64,000 bases of DNA from Nectonema munidae (GCA_030549495.1 JAUIRK010000686.1:186001-250000), one strand, 5' to 3'; positions 1 through 11,494 are shown, numbered from the stretch's first letter. Numbers and translations are program-made. The notes: generated by a model not told the origin, from the sequence alone.

Positions 1-180
1 CACTTTTTTAATTGGTTTAAAAATATCCAGCACTTCCTATTGCCATTACGCGAGGTATATCTTTGGAGAGCATCTGATATTGGCGATTCAATGATTGGAA
101 ACGAACTCATTAATAATTTGTCTAAAACAGAAAAGAAAAGATATATTCGACAAAATTTCAAAGAAATCAATATAACCTAG
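1..180 (+). CDS. Possible C-terminal coding tail of an unknown protein (cut by window edge)
   Basis: An open frame runs from base 1 to a TAG at 178-180, giving 59 residues with no start codon inside the window. It is rich in aromatic residues (HFFNWF near the start) and contains LREVYLWRASDIGDSM, followed by a lysine-rich tail. I do not recognise the family. It may be the last exon of a host gene or the end of another transposon protein. A 180-base open frame at an edge is weak evidence in AT-rich DNA, but the composition is more protein-like than nearby chance frames. Confidence 0.3.
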   Translation, partial: HFFNWFKNIQHFLLPLREVYLWRASDIGDSMIGNELINNLSKTEKKRYIRQNFKEINIT

Positions 181-760
181 GGACGATTGACATAATTAAT
201 TTTTAGCTAAAAAGGAAGTTTTTAACTAGATACCATTGTGGGAATAACTAAAAACTTGTTTAGTTTTATAGTTTTCACTTTGGTTTTTTATTTGAAAATG
301 ATAATCAAAAATTATAAGCTCTTAGGTTCAAAGTGGTTTTTCGTTATGACCCTCGCTCCAATAAATTCCATAACGTTACTTCCTCTTCCAGAAACCTCCA
401 ATTCGCCAATAAAGTCTAATAAGTGAAACTGGAAGAAAAATATTAAATTTATGTTGATCTGTTTAGATCACATTTTATTGTACATTTTCAAATTTATTAT
501 TTTAAGCTTTAGTTGAGTGATGTTTCAAATGAATTTTTGAAAACATCTACTTCACTAACATAAAATAATGATGAATTTGGGATACTTAGCAGAACTTACT
601 TTAGCTAAAAAATTTAAGTAGGTTATTTTCTTCAAAGTTCTTCTTAGTTAAGAAAGTATAGGAAAATTTTTTGTTAATAGTTACTTTAAAATGAGTTTTC
701 ATTCCAACAAGTTATTAATTATTTTTTTTTAATTGCAATAAATTCTTTTGAAAGTAGTGA
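181..760. other. AT-rich stretch without recognisable gene
   Basis: This interval is strongly AT-rich with short chance reading frames only. I see no motif, repeat or RNA structure in it. It leads into the LINE relic that becomes readable at about 765. Confidence 0.5.
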
Positions 761-764
761 ATGT

Positions 765-1990
765 GAAGATTTCTTGGGATTGTCTATCAATAAAATTAAA
801 TCTATAATGAATATTATTTGTTTTCCTTTGGTATCCCTTTTTAATGAATGTGTTTTATATAATATTTTTCCTCAAGTTTTCAAAATAGGTCGTCATCTCT
901 TTGCATAAAAAGGGATCTAGATTATCAGTTGATAATTATAGGTCAATAACAATTGTGCCAATCCTATCTAAGTTATTCGAAAGGCTTCTCAGTTTGCAAA
1001 TTCAAAACTGTTTTTCATCAAATAATCTTTAGAAAATTTAGCTTTTAGAAAATACTACTCAACTGAAACCTTTCATTTATCTCTTCTGAATGAAATTATT
1101 ATTGACCTTGAGAAAAAAGAAAATTTTAACAATCTTTTTGGACATGTCCAGAGCGTTCGACTCAGTAAAGCATATGAAACTTTTAGAAAAACTTAAATTA
1201 TATGGATTTTCCTTATCATCTCTCAACTTTATTAAATCTTATCTTCATGAAAGAAAACAATATGTTTCAATAAATCAATTTTCATCTAAACATAACACAA
1301 TACGTTGTGGTGTACCTCAGGGTTTCTTGCTTGGTCTCTTAATTTTTAAAATCTTTATTAATGATATTTCTGCATGAAATCAAAAAAATAAAGTTTTTCA
1401 TTTATGCTGATGATATCACATTATTTTTCTCATCTAAGACTATTTTGTTTGATGCTGAACTCCTAAATGTGAATAGGAATATTGATAAAGTCTTCAAATG
1501 GTGTTCATCCAATGACTTAATTATTAATCATCTGAAAACGAAAGGTATGATCTTTTCTAAAGTTGGTCAGGTTGATGTTTCTAATAAACTTGGTATCGAT
1601 TTTGTTAAGTCTTTTAATTTGCTGGGGCTGACCATAGATGAAAAATTGACATGGTATGATCATAAAAATGTTCTTTCTTCGAAACTTTCTTCTGTAATTG
1701 GAATGTTAAAAGCTTTGAAAAATCATCTTGGTAAAGATATTCTTCTACTTCTGTATAAGTCTTTTTTAATACCTTATTTGACTTGCAATATTTTATTATG
1801 GCGTCACACAAATCTTAATGATCTGTTTACTCTTCAGAAGAAAATTTTGAAAAATATTTTAAATTTGAATATTAGGTACTCTTCTAATAGGCTTTTTACG
1901 ACCTTCAGATGCTCAAAGTTGATGATATATATGAATATAAACTCTCATTGTTTTGTTTCAAACTATTATGTAGTTTAGTTTCATCCTGCT
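765..1990 (+). mobile_element. LINE relic: reverse transcriptase core (CR1/L2/jockey-like)
   Basis: This is the central and C-terminal reverse-transcriptase part of a non-LTR retrotransposon. Readable blocks in order are: a segment with LFNECV...FPQVFKIG at about 800-890; KKGSRLSVDNYRSITIVPIL at about 905-965; FLDMSRAFDSVKH at about 1135-1170; a CGVPQGFLLGLLIF block near 1305-1345; the catalytic FIYADDITLFF at about 1395-1430; and a thumb region to about 1975. The reading frame shifts at least twice (about 900 and between 1345 and 1390), and once more near 1905, where the family-like LKVDDIYEYKLSLF continues in another frame. There are two stops around 1030-1040. No endonuclease, ORF1 or tail is seen, so the copy is 5' truncated and old. 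The clade call is tentative. Confidence 0.8.
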
Positions 1991-2384
1991 TGTACACCCA
2001 GTTTATACCAATTAAGCAGATATAAACTTTTTTTAACCTGAAAACCCTGTAGTGTTTTCCAATGAATAATTTTGTTAGAAACTAAAAATGCCAATTTTAG
2101 CGTAAAATATTTTTGACGATCGTTTCCAAATTTAAAGAACCCTAATTGCCGAAACTTATTTTTGAAATCAAAAAAAAATATATTAATATATAGTAAAAAA
2201 GACTAAAAAACGAATAGTAAACCCTTATAGTCACCCGCTAACAACGTACAAATTGAAAATAAAAAATAAAATATTGGTTAAATGATTTTAACATAGATGT
2301 TATATATAATGTAAACATAATAACAAATAAAAACTATTTTTATAATAAAAAGCATTATATTTATTTTGATAATATAAAACCTCT
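1991..2384. other. AT-rich spacer between LINE and piggyBac relic
   Basis: No coding segment is seen. A TTAA followed by CCTGAAAACCCTG at about 2034-2050 could be a piggyBac-type target site with a terminus, since the adjacent piggyBac relic ends at about 2385. I could not find the matching inverted end, so this is only a suggestion. Confidence 0.35.
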
Positions 2385-4014
2385 ATTGCTTATGATATTC
2401 TTCAAAACATTCAACATGCAATCCAATTAAACACTTTTTACAACGTCTACATATGATCCTTTTTTTCTAGAAGGATCATTTTCTCTTTCAGTGATTGGAA
2501 TAATTATATGATCAACAGAATCAAACCTTGTTTCTGAAATAGGGTTTGCCATAGCTATTATTTTTTCCAGGATTTGGAGACACTCCATGAGTTTGTAGAA
2601 GAGTTCTTGCTAAATATCTTCTAAAATCAAGTTGGGATATTTTTTTACCTTCTTCACTCATTTTTAAAATTATCCAACTTTGGTTGATTGTTAAATCAAT
2701 AAGATGGGTTATAATGGGAAAATACCTTTTTTTTCATGAAGAGAAGCTCTATATTTTGCAACATTTTGGTTCATTCTGTCAGCCCAACCTATTTGAGAAT
2801 TGTAAAATTTTATTGAGTCAGGAATTATTACTTTTACTCTTTTTTTCAAACGTTTAGAATAACGAAAAATTTCTTCTTTAGGTTTCGAATTTAAGAAATT
2901 CGAAGCAACAAGAACTTCTCGGTTGTCTTGCCATTGGCAAAATGATATACCATGTTTCTCCTCGAAAAACTCTTCATAAAAACCCCTATTCTTTTTTAGA
3001 CAAAAGCGGTATTTCACTGACCCTCTTTCTTCTAAAAGTAGAGGTAATTTTTTGTTGTTGGTCATTTTGTCAAAAAGATTCAAACTCGAAAAATAATATT
3101 ATCACTAACAATGATAACTATTTTCTAAATATTCAGAATTTTTTTAGAAAAATCTAAAACGACACTCTCTCCTATAGTACAAGATGGGATTTCATCTGAA
3201 AACAATGTATTTTTACCTTGATATAAATCCAAATTGACTACATAACCTGGATAAACACAATCACCCCATTGCTTGTAGCCAAACCTTTGCGACTTACCTT
3301 TCATAAATTGTTTTAAAAAATGGTGTCCATAATAAGCAATCATACTTTCATCAATGCTATGGATTTCTGAATATGGCTGGTTTTTATTAAAAATTTTATT
3401 CAACTCTGTAACCAAAGGCCTTACTTTTGTAAATTTGTCAGTAGGGTTTAAGTTATTGTTGTCAGAGAAATGAAGATATTTCTTTATTTCATCAAATCTA
3501 TCATGACGCATTGAATCAGAAACTATTTTGACATTACAGTCTTCTGATCTGCTCCAATATAGTCTCCATTGAGGAAGTCTATGATATCCCACCAAAACAA
3601 TGATTTCCTCTATAGTTAGATTCAAATTCTTGTTTTTTTGACTTGCGTACAAGTTGCTATACTCAACTATCATTTCAAGAAGTTCTCTTGTAAAAAATAA
3701 ATAAAAAACCTCAATAATATTCATTGGTCTATTATAAAAGTGCGGAAAGTTGGCAGTAGCAAAATCTTTGTTCAACTTGCTTTCCACGCTGTCTTTTCTC
3801 CACTTTCTTTCAGAACATGGCCTTCTTTTTCTACAAATTTCACTTTCTTCACTAACGCTTTCCAAAACCACTAGTTCAGCTTCCGCATTCAATTGATTTC
3901 CAGATAGATGCTTGATGTCAAAATCATTTTCGTCTCCAGAGATAATAATTACTGCGTTAGTTGGTGGTTGTATGTTTCAATATACTCTATTATGTTGTTC
4001 AAATTGTCCTCCTG
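2385..4014 (-). mobile_element. piggyBac-family transposase relic
   Basis: The minus strand encodes a PGBD-type DDE transposase. From the N-terminus, an acidic lead with HLSGNQLNAEAEL lies at about 3860-3915. The main domain at 3125-3892 contains NIIEVFYLFFTRELLEMIVE, LPQWRLYWS, MRHDRFDEIKKYLHF, and the first catalytic region SIDESMIAYYGHH with KGKSQRFGYKQWGD. After a break near 3125 it resumes at 2709-3083 with CQWQDNREVLVASNF and YNSQIGWADRMNQNVAKYR. It ends at about 2385 with a Cys/His-rich tail (CRRCKKCLIGLHVECF...YH) typical of the family. The segment that should hold the second catalytic aspartate is missing, and there is a frameshift near 3990, so the copy is dead. A TTTTTTTCAG acceptor-like site at 4012-4021 precedes the first readable exon. 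Confidence 0.9.
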
Positions 4015-4395
4015 AAAAAAACTTATAAATATGCATAAATATTATTTTAATATGGCTTTTGTAAGTTTTTGTTTTATTTATAATTTTAAAGATTTCAGAG
4101 TAATAGAATACTGTTGAAAAACCGAAAATTTGGAGTAATTTCTACATAAAAAATTTATGTTTTGAACATAAAACTCGTGCTTTGTAAAATGATTAACTTT
4201 TATTAAAAGTTAAACAAAACATATTTATCTTTAAAAAAATGCTTAAAAGTAAATTTTGGTTTATATTTTAATTGATTACTGTAATAAAGTAATACTGTGT
4301 GATCTTAATTTCAAATATATATTTAATTAAGTTTCAGAAAAACTTATTTGCTTATTTAGAATATTTATTACCCCAGATGTTTCAAAAAAAAGCAC
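4015..4395. other. AT-rich stretch, nothing recognised
   Basis: No coding signal or repeat is recognised. It may hold the intron and first exon of the piggyBac relic on the minus strand, but I cannot identify an initiator exon. Confidence 0.4.
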
Positions 4396-4403
4396 AGCTC
4401 AAC

Positions 4404-4591
4404 CAGTGGCGGACCCAAGGGTAAATTTTTGCAATTTATTCATGACAAAATAATGTTAAAAATATGAAAACATAGGTAATTAGTGATTCTAAAAGACATA
4501 ATACAGTTATCGTATTCTCTGAAGACTTTTAACAAAATTCAAATAGATTTCGTACCCCTCCTCCTATAAGAAATTTTTGGATTCGCCACTG
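4404..4591. mobile_element. hAT-type MITE, 188 bp
   Basis: The ends are CAGTGGCGGACCCA and, inverted, CAGTGGCGAATCCA, which match at 12 of 14 positions. The element is flanked by AGCTCAAC (4396-4403) and AGCTCAAG (4592-4599), a 7-of-8 target duplication. The CAGTGGCG terminus and 8-bp duplication are known hAT features. It has no coding capacity. Confidence 0.85.
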
Positions 4592-4599
4592 AGCTCAAG

Positions 4600-4890
4600 T
4601 CACCTAATTTGATCTATAGAAAAATTTAAAAAACTAACTCATTTAGTGTTTTGTATTTTTATCTTTTTTGGCAATATTTAGTTGAAACGCGACACTTTTA
4701 GTAAAGTAAATTCTTATCATGCATCAATTTTTTACAGCTGATTTAATTATACAGATGATAAATTTTGTATTCAATATTATTGTTAATTTTACTGATTTTT
4801 TAAAGTTACTGAATGAAAGCATTAACGTTAACACTAGATAAAAAATTATTTATGGTTCTATTTTGAAATCAAATATATAGCCTGAGAGTT
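4600..4890. other. AT-rich spacer
   Basis: Nothing is recognised between the hAT MITE and the next inverted-repeat element. Confidence 0.4.
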
Positions 4891-5503
4891 CCTGGTCAAA
4901 ACGTCCGAAAATCAAAAATGAATTTGTAAATTTATTTCATGATATTGAACTATGTTTAGATAAAATATATAAAGTTTATTTTCATTTGTATTATCTGAAT
5001 TTATGATTTCATTATCAATTACCTATTTATTTTAATAACAAATTTTTATTAACTTTTTCATAGTAAAAAAGCTTGTACTTCAAGACTTAAAAACTAAAAT
5101 AAAAACCAGTCCTGCAATTTGGAAAAGTTTTTTTCGGAAATTTTGGTACCGGGGATTTTGGTTTTCAGCAATTTTGGAAGTGGGGATTTTGGTTTTTGGA
5201 GATTTTGACTAGAAACCGATGTGAGAATCTTTTTAAAAACTTGATGAAAAAAATTAATTCAATTTTGAATGATTATTTATTTAACCATAAATTTGCATTT
5301 TTATTTTTGTTACTTTAAGTTCCATGCGTCTAATACATTTTTTAATTGGAAAAACAAAAAAAATTGTTAAAATATCAATTAAAAACTAATTGATAGTTTA
5401 GCTCTGATTAGTATTATTATATTTTGAAACGGGCATGTATAATCAGAATAGCTAGAAAAAAGATTAAAAATTCTTTTTTGGTTTTTCGACGTTTTGTCTT
5501 AGG
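4891..5503. mobile_element. Candidate MITE with CAAAACGTC-containing inverted ends
   Basis: The left end reads CCTGGTCAAAACGTCCGAAA and the right end, inverted, reads CCTAAGACAAAACGTCGAAA. Both continue into similar A-rich sequence. Inside, at about 5115-5215, a GGGGATTTTGG phrase recurs with variations. I could not find a convincing target duplication, so the exact ends and the superfamily are uncertain. Confidence 0.45.
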
Positions 5504-5631
5504 AAGGTTTAAAAACTAATTCAAATAATAGTGTTAATAACCAGGATTTATAAAAAATTAGTAAAAGTGTTTAGTAATTTGAAAAATTTAAGTACAAGAG
5601 TTTTTTAGAATATAGATATTAGCAATGTACT

Positions 5632-5992
5632 AACGGGTCACTGGTGACCCCTTTGTCTTAACCTTTTCAGACAAAAGAAGAAAAAAATTTTTGATCATAA
5701 AACAAAGAAAACAAGTATTTACTTTACTATTACAGAAATTTATTCAAAAACTTACAAAAGACATAAATATACACATGCGACTGAGGTAACAAATTATTTC
5801 TTACCATGTGGTAAATAATGCAAATTATAGAATGATGCAACAGAGATGTATGTGGTGTTTCTTTCATGGCGTAATAACAAGTACATCTGGAAATACTTTG
5901 TTATAAAATGAGTAATTGATTGTGAAACTGAAAAGAAATGGATGGTCACCGATGACCCTTCATGTACACTATACACGGGTCACAAGTGACCC
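5632..5992. mobile_element. Candidate non-autonomous element with GGGTCAC/GTGACCC palindromes
   Basis: The near-palindrome GGGTCACTGGTGACCC lies at about 5636-5651. The matching GGGTCACAAGTGACCC lies at about 5976-5991, with a third related GGTCACCGATGACCC at about 5944-5958. The outer flanks are AACGGG on the left and CCCGTT on the right, so the block is symmetrical. A 60-codon minus-strand frame inside is probably chance. Target duplication is unclear. Confidence 0.45.
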
Positions 5993-6108
5993 GTTCGTCA
6001 AAAAAGGGTTATAAATAGTAGGGTTACTAACAAATAACTAAAGGTACACAAAAATTCAAATTTATTGATTTAAAACTATATTAAAAACGTATGAAAAGCT
6101 AAAAAGCA

Positions 6109-7725
6109 TTAGTAGCTATTTCACTATTTCTTCCATTTTTTTAACCCCACGTTCTGCAAAGATGTTTCTTCTAGGAATGTTAATTAATGAATTTTCAGAA
6201 CTAAAAAATTTCAGGAAAGTGGATATGGCCTTCTAACAATTTTGTTCAATTATAGCTTGTTTTAGTTTACCATAAGTCGAAACTTCAAATTTTTGGTCAG
6301 AAAACCAAAAGTCACACCAAGAAAATGAAATAAAACAACAAATTTTTTCGAGCTTTTCAGGGAGTAAAAAATAAGCCATTAAGGCATACAAGCCTCGTGA
6401 ATTCCATCTGTCGTTGTGGAGAGATGGCAGTTTTTTCTAGCTAATTTTGGGCCATTTGCCAGTTTCTTTATGGAACTTGAATGCCTCGCAGAGTGCGAAC
6501 AAAAACTTGAAATCATCCCTCCAGCCAGTATTTTTGGAAGTTCCATAATGATGACAATCAGAAATATAATTTGATTTCAAGAATTCATAATTTTGAACTA
6601 TTATATCAACTAAGAAATAATTCAAGTGAGGACTTTTGGTCGAAACGGCAAAGCTTGAATCCATGATATGTCTCAAAAGCAAGTCCAAAACATGGTGTTG
6701 ACATGGAATAAATTGTGGCTTGTCGTATCCCTTCTCGTTCATCATTCTTTGAAACCTAACAACAATCCCATTTTCACGACCGGTATTCACTGCTGTTGAA
6801 TCGCATATAATCATTTTAATACTCTGCCAATCGTCAAAATCATCCATAAGTTTCACCAACTCTTCAAAAATAGCTTTAGAAGAACCATTTCTGCAAGTTA
6901 GTATTGCAAAATTGATTCTCCTTTGGCTATTTTGAAGACACACCACTTGATACTCTTTCTTTTTAATACTTTCCCCATCAAAATGTAAACAAAACACTTC
7001 CGATTTCAAAACCTCTATAAGTTTTTCTTTAACACTTCCAGATTCATTAATAACCTTTTTCCACACCCCAACCTGACTTTCAATATCAATTCCATCAAGT
7101 TTCAGAAAACTAAATACATCGGAAGCCTTTCTGGTAGATAAACAATGATGTGTTACAAGCTTAGCGGCGAATTTCGTTGAGTTATTTCTTTGTTTCATTC
7201 TTTTCATCCGGGACAAATTCATCATCATTTTCAATTTTAGTGAGACCAGAACTTTCAGAACCAGAGTTTGATTCAGCCGGAACACACGAAGATGTCGATT
7301 CAGTATAAGACAATCTCGAAACTTTAACGCACTTCGAAGGATGTATTGATGTGATGCTTGCCTCATATCTTGTTGAATAACCTACTTTACCCGCTGTTGC
7401 AATATGGGTGTGATAAAGGACTTTTCATCTCCTCCTCCAATTTTTCAGTCTTTCTTTTCCTGTACTTTTCATACAAAGCAATAACTTTTCCAACTTTCAA
7501 CACCATTTGCTGATTCGAAATTTTTGGAAAGTTCAACTCATTCCATAGTTGACTTAATTCTTCTGCTAAAATTTTGATCCTTGCTTTCTTACTCTTCTGG
7601 CTCTCGAACAAGTTTAAATACCTTCCAATGATTTATTTATTGGTTGGCATTTTACAGAAACCAGATAAACATGTAGTTACAAGAGGAATTTCTGCCCTTC
7701 TCTTGACACAATTTTTATTACTCAT
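6109..7725 (-). mobile_element. Divergent hAT-like transposase relic
   Basis: The minus strand carries a long decayed transposase. The N-terminal piece (from an ATG at about 7723, with one stop near 7634) continues as ISNQQMVLKVGKVIALYEKY. The main open frame (6437-7366) contains VFCLHFDGE, CLQNSQRRINFAIL, IKMIICDSTAVNTGRENGIV and PCQHHVLDLLLRHIMDSSF. The C-terminus lies in another frame at about 6110-6420, with NDRWNSRGLYALMAYFLLPE and NIPRRNIFAERGVKKMEEIV. The FDGE aspartate, the CDST aspartate and the CxxH of CQHH resemble a hAT catalytic core. The repertoire of similar proteins in arthropod genomes suggests a TE family, but I cannot name it. It has at least two frame breaks and two stops. 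Confidence 0.7.
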
Positions 7726-8280
7726 TTAATTGAAATAAATTGTCTTATTAATCTGAAAAAAAAACATTACGTGAAAGAAAAAAAGACAAAAATGAATGAA
7801 TCAATATAATTAAATAAGAGAAGTAATGAATGAATATTCAAACAGCGATGCGCGCCACTTTTTTGGCGCTAAAATGATCAAAAATAACATTTTTGTGAAC
7901 CAAATGGAAAGTTTCATCATATGGTATGACAGGGTTTTTGATTTAGAAAAAAAGTTAAAAAGTTATATCCCTAATATACATCACTCCTTTTGTCTTTGAT
8001 CCATGAATAATATATTTCTTCCTCAGTATAAACTTAGATCCTTGAAGCAATCTTTCATTTGGAAAATTGTTAAACATTAGAACTCCAATATTAATAACTT
8101 GTTAAACTTTGCATCCTTTCAATTGAAACAAGAAACAAAGAAAAATCTCATTGTTAAATATGATGTTGGTAATTAAGCTAGTTGTATTGCATAATCTCTA
8201 TATTTGCACGCATACTTAAACATTTCATTTATTTTGTATATCTCGTTGTAATCAATCAGCTTGCTTCATATTTAAACATA
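7726..8280. other. AT-rich spacer
   Basis: No gene is recognised. A TA dinucleotide at 8279-8280 directly precedes the terminal repeat of the following pogo-type element, as expected for its target. Confidence 0.4.
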
Positions 8281-9046
8281 CAGTCCGCCCCCGCTCTACC
8301 GCCACCCTAATTTATCGCCAACCCCGCTTACCGCCAATAAAATGCCTAGAACAGATTTCCGTCCATGTTAAATTCCTCGCTAAATCGCCCCTCGCTGTCC
8401 GCCATCCTAATCAGCAGAACAAACATCTCATTTGGCATGCTGTCTCCCCCGACTTACCGCCAAAGCCATAGCAAATTTTCCCGCCCGCTCAGTCAAGTTC
8501 AATCGAGTGTGGCGGTGTGCTTTCCATGTGGCATTATACAACAAAAAAAGATTGATGTAAGAATGAATGCAAAACAAAAAAAAAATGTGTTTGTCTTAAA
8601 TTACTGTACTTGATGTTAATACATAAACATGACAATAATAATAAATCCGCTACACCAAGAAAGCCTGGGACTCCGTGAGAGCCTCAATAATATCAAATTG
8701 TTGGCAGCACACCGGCCTTATCGCCAAACCAGACCAACAACAAACCATAGAAGATGACGACGAAGACGACCTTCCACTCGATTAACTGCTACGAAGTACA
8801 ACAAAAGCCCTAGAGATTGACGCTTCCAATGCAATGTCTGCAGACGAGTTCACCGCTGTCGACAACACTGAAGAGACCTTCGCTGAACTTACAGACCAAG
8901 AACGCATTCAGTGTGTACGACCAACAGATGCTGACGACATATCAGATGACGAACCCGAACCAGCACCGAAATCAAAACCAGTTATGAAGGATGTTCGGTC
9001 TGCCCTCAATTTGTGTAGAAGTTTTATTGAATGCAACAATAACTAA
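8281..9046 (+). mobile_element. pogo/Tigger relic, internally deleted
   Basis: The left end CAGTCCGCCCCCGCTCTACC follows a TA target. The next 300 bases repeat CCGCCA-type phrases, as in subterminal regions of Tigger elements. From about 8651 the C-terminal part of a pogo transposase is readable: YTKKAWDSVRASIISNCWQH, then an acidic DDDEDDLPLD, a TAA at 8783-8785, and in the same frame an acidic tail ending at 9046. The HTH and DDE domains are missing, so this is a deletion derivative. The right terminus was not found. Confidence 0.75.
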
Positions 9047-9566
9047 AAAAAAAACTAACATGTTAAATACTAACATATTCTTTCTTGTATTGTATATAGT
9101 TCTATATTCATGTTTTTTGTATGTTTATAATTTTTATATTGCGTTGATTCTTCATATAAAAATTTGTTATAATATAATTTTGTGTTTGAAGGCGTTTCTC
9201 TTTAAGCGCGCTTGATTTTAGCCTTTTGAGATTCCCTGCATTTTCATTGTGATATGTTGCTAATAAACTTTCTCTCTCTCTCTCTTTAGGTGTTTATCCC
9301 TCTTCTTATTCGCATCTCAGAAGTTTTATTTAATGGTGAGACTTTCTGTGGCTACCAAGCTCATATCAAATCCTAATGTTTATAATGAAAAGTCACCTAG
9401 TTACACAATTTTTGGATGATGCTTGTACTACCGAATTATTATTAGAGCGTGAAAAATACTTCCCTAATAAAGTTGAAAAATTACTTAAACTTTAATAAAA
9501 ACTATCACTTTATTAACTTAAAAAAGACTTTATAAAACGTTTATCACACAAAATAAAAACTTTATT
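9047..9566. repeat. AT-rich spacer with (TC)n microsatellite at about 9270-9286
   Basis: The interval holds a short run of TC dinucleotides followed by TTTAGG, and otherwise AT-rich sequence without coding signal. Confidence 0.5.
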
Positions 9567-10020
9567 TTACAAAGATCAGCTGATATCATAATTATAATTC
9601 AGAAGCAGGTATTTACAAACATTCTCGTGATTAAAGTTGCGATTTTTACTTAATATGCTGTTGAGCATAGAAAAACTTCTTTCTACTTTTATTGATGTGG
9701 CTTGTCCATTTTCAAGTAATCAGTATAGGAAAGGGCTAACATCAGATTTCGTTCTCTTCATAATTTTCTCAACGTCGTTATCTTCTAATCTTTTCTGAAT
9801 GTATATATTTAAATCACACACATCATTTGGTATGTTCAGTTGTGATAGATCTTCATATGCTTTCTGAATACAATAACCTTCATTTTTGCATTTTTCAACC
9901 AAATCCAGTAAACGTTTGTACTTCAAAATTTCTTTCAAATCGTCCGATTGAGAAGAAACAAGGGCTTTTTTTTGCTCTATTAATAATAGGTCCAGCATCA
10001 GTGTCTAACCCAATTCTTTT
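9567..10020 (-). mobile_element. hAT transposase C-terminus (dimerisation domain) relic
   Basis: The minus strand reads LLLIEQKKALVSSQSDDLKE and onward through DVEKIMKRTKSDVSPFLY to a TGA at 9720-9722. It then continues in the same frame with LENGQATSIKVERSFSMLNS and NFNHENVCKYLLLNYN. The ERSFSMLN plus the NV..YLLLNYN helix is the classic hAT C-terminal dimerisation motif. Upstream of about 10,020 the frame is lost. This is a 5'-truncated relic with one internal stop. Confidence 0.8.
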
Positions 10021-11400
10021 GACCAAACTTTTTGACATACCAAAACTCTGAGTTTAACCAGGATGCCCATCTAATTACGAGAGTAGGTCAATTCGGCCTT
10101 AAGACAATTTGGTCTCTAGAAATTCTTAGTATCTAATAAGACAGTTTGGCCTTTCAAATCACTAAAGTAACCCTTATCCTTGTGTTCGTTACATTTTGTA
10201 ATATTTTTGAAGAAATGAGCCAATTATAATACATATGGATAAATGTAGTTAGTTATTTTGTTTTTCAAAAAGAACAATTGTTTAACTTTTAATTTTTTGC
10301 TCACAAAATTTTTATTTATTTACATCCAACAGCTGTGCCTTTACTTGAAATTTATTTTATTTAATGGATTACAGTTTTGGAAAATGGCGTTGATCAACTA
10401 GACCAAAATTTAGAAGAGTACACTTGTTGACTCAAAACGACAGGATGGCCTTTATTTTTTTAATATAATTGATATTGCTTCATATTACTCATATATATGT
10501 CTAAAATTAACGGAGGTTTTTTAAAAAATAGATCAGAAATGACTATATGAAAAAGTTGAAGAAAAAAAGTTAGCGAAGCGTTCCTTTTTCAAACCATATT
10601 AATATTTTGTAAAAACATTCCTACGTTATTTACCAAACATGAATTTGTGCAATCGTTAAACCAATAATTTTGTTTACCGAACTAGCGTACTTCACTACCA
10701 GCGCAAGCTTTACTTGACGGTCTTTTAAAAAGTGGATGCTAACACTTCAGAACACAAAGAATTTTGTTCCTCTTCCTCACCAGACTTTAATACAGTAAAC
10801 CAAAATTTCAAGTGTGAGTCGTCATATTTCTTTTTTTAGTCAGAAAAGTGCACATTTACAAATTAGGCCTGAAAAAATAGCACTCAATTCAAAGACTAAC
10901 TTATTCATTCTTTTTAAATGTGATTTATTGGCAAAAATGGCAAACGACCCAATATGGGTGCAATATTTTGCAAAAAACGATGCACTCAGTGCCCGTTTCT
11001 CGATCCCCATGAAGCTTCTTCTCGGACTCCAGTTTTAAAACCACTGAGCTAAAAGGTTGATGCAATCAGAATTACGAACAAGGTAATTTGACTTCATAAA
11101 ATCTGTCCAGTTGTGGTGGGATTGAGAGCTTACAGTGCAAGTATAATGTCGGGTATTAATGTTGGTGGGTTCATTTGACAAAAATTCTTTTATAATAATA
11201 ATCATTTTATTTGCTAGTCAACATTGCAAAAATCAGAGTATCATTTGAATGGAATAATTATTTTAAATCTGACTTACGTTATTTCGCTAATTTGTTTATG
11301 TTTATTGATTATTATTATCAATGTGTTTTCCCTATATACATGCCTATTTTCGAAATAACATTAAATATCCTATATACACTGGAACCGGGGGTGCACATAC
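10021..11400. other. Gene-poor stretch with fragments of a short repeated phrase
   Basis: No credible gene is present. At about 10,080-10,170 the phrases GTCAATTCGGCC, TTAAGACAATTTGG and ATAAGACAGTTTGGCC occur. They resemble the inverted-repeat element at 12,324-12,439 (ATAAGACAGTTCGTC) and are probably a degraded relative. The 74-codon frame at 10,814-11,038 has no recognisable motif and is likely chance. Confidence 0.4.
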
Positions 11401-11494
11401 GGGGGGGGGGGGGGGGTTAGGTTGTTGTTGCCCGCCCCTCCTCATGTGTTTTCAGGGGGGGGGGCAAAAATGACCATCGCCCCCCCCCCCCCCC
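11401..11494. repeat. Poly-G / poly-C homopolymer cluster
   Basis: Runs of about 16 G (11,401-11,416), 10 G (11,455-11,464) and 15 C (11,480-11,494) lie within 94 bases. This is extreme in an AT-rich region. Similar tracts occur inside inverted-repeat elements elsewhere in the window, so this is probably the remnant of such an element. Confidence 0.7.

Noticed and set aside
5794-5976. 60-codon minus-strand frame between GGTCA palindromes
   Set aside because: No recognised motif, and its ends lie in the palindromes; probably chance.
8834-9046. Independent small acidic gene
   Set aside because: In frame with the upstream Tigger C-terminal sequence after one stop, so it is the transposase tail.
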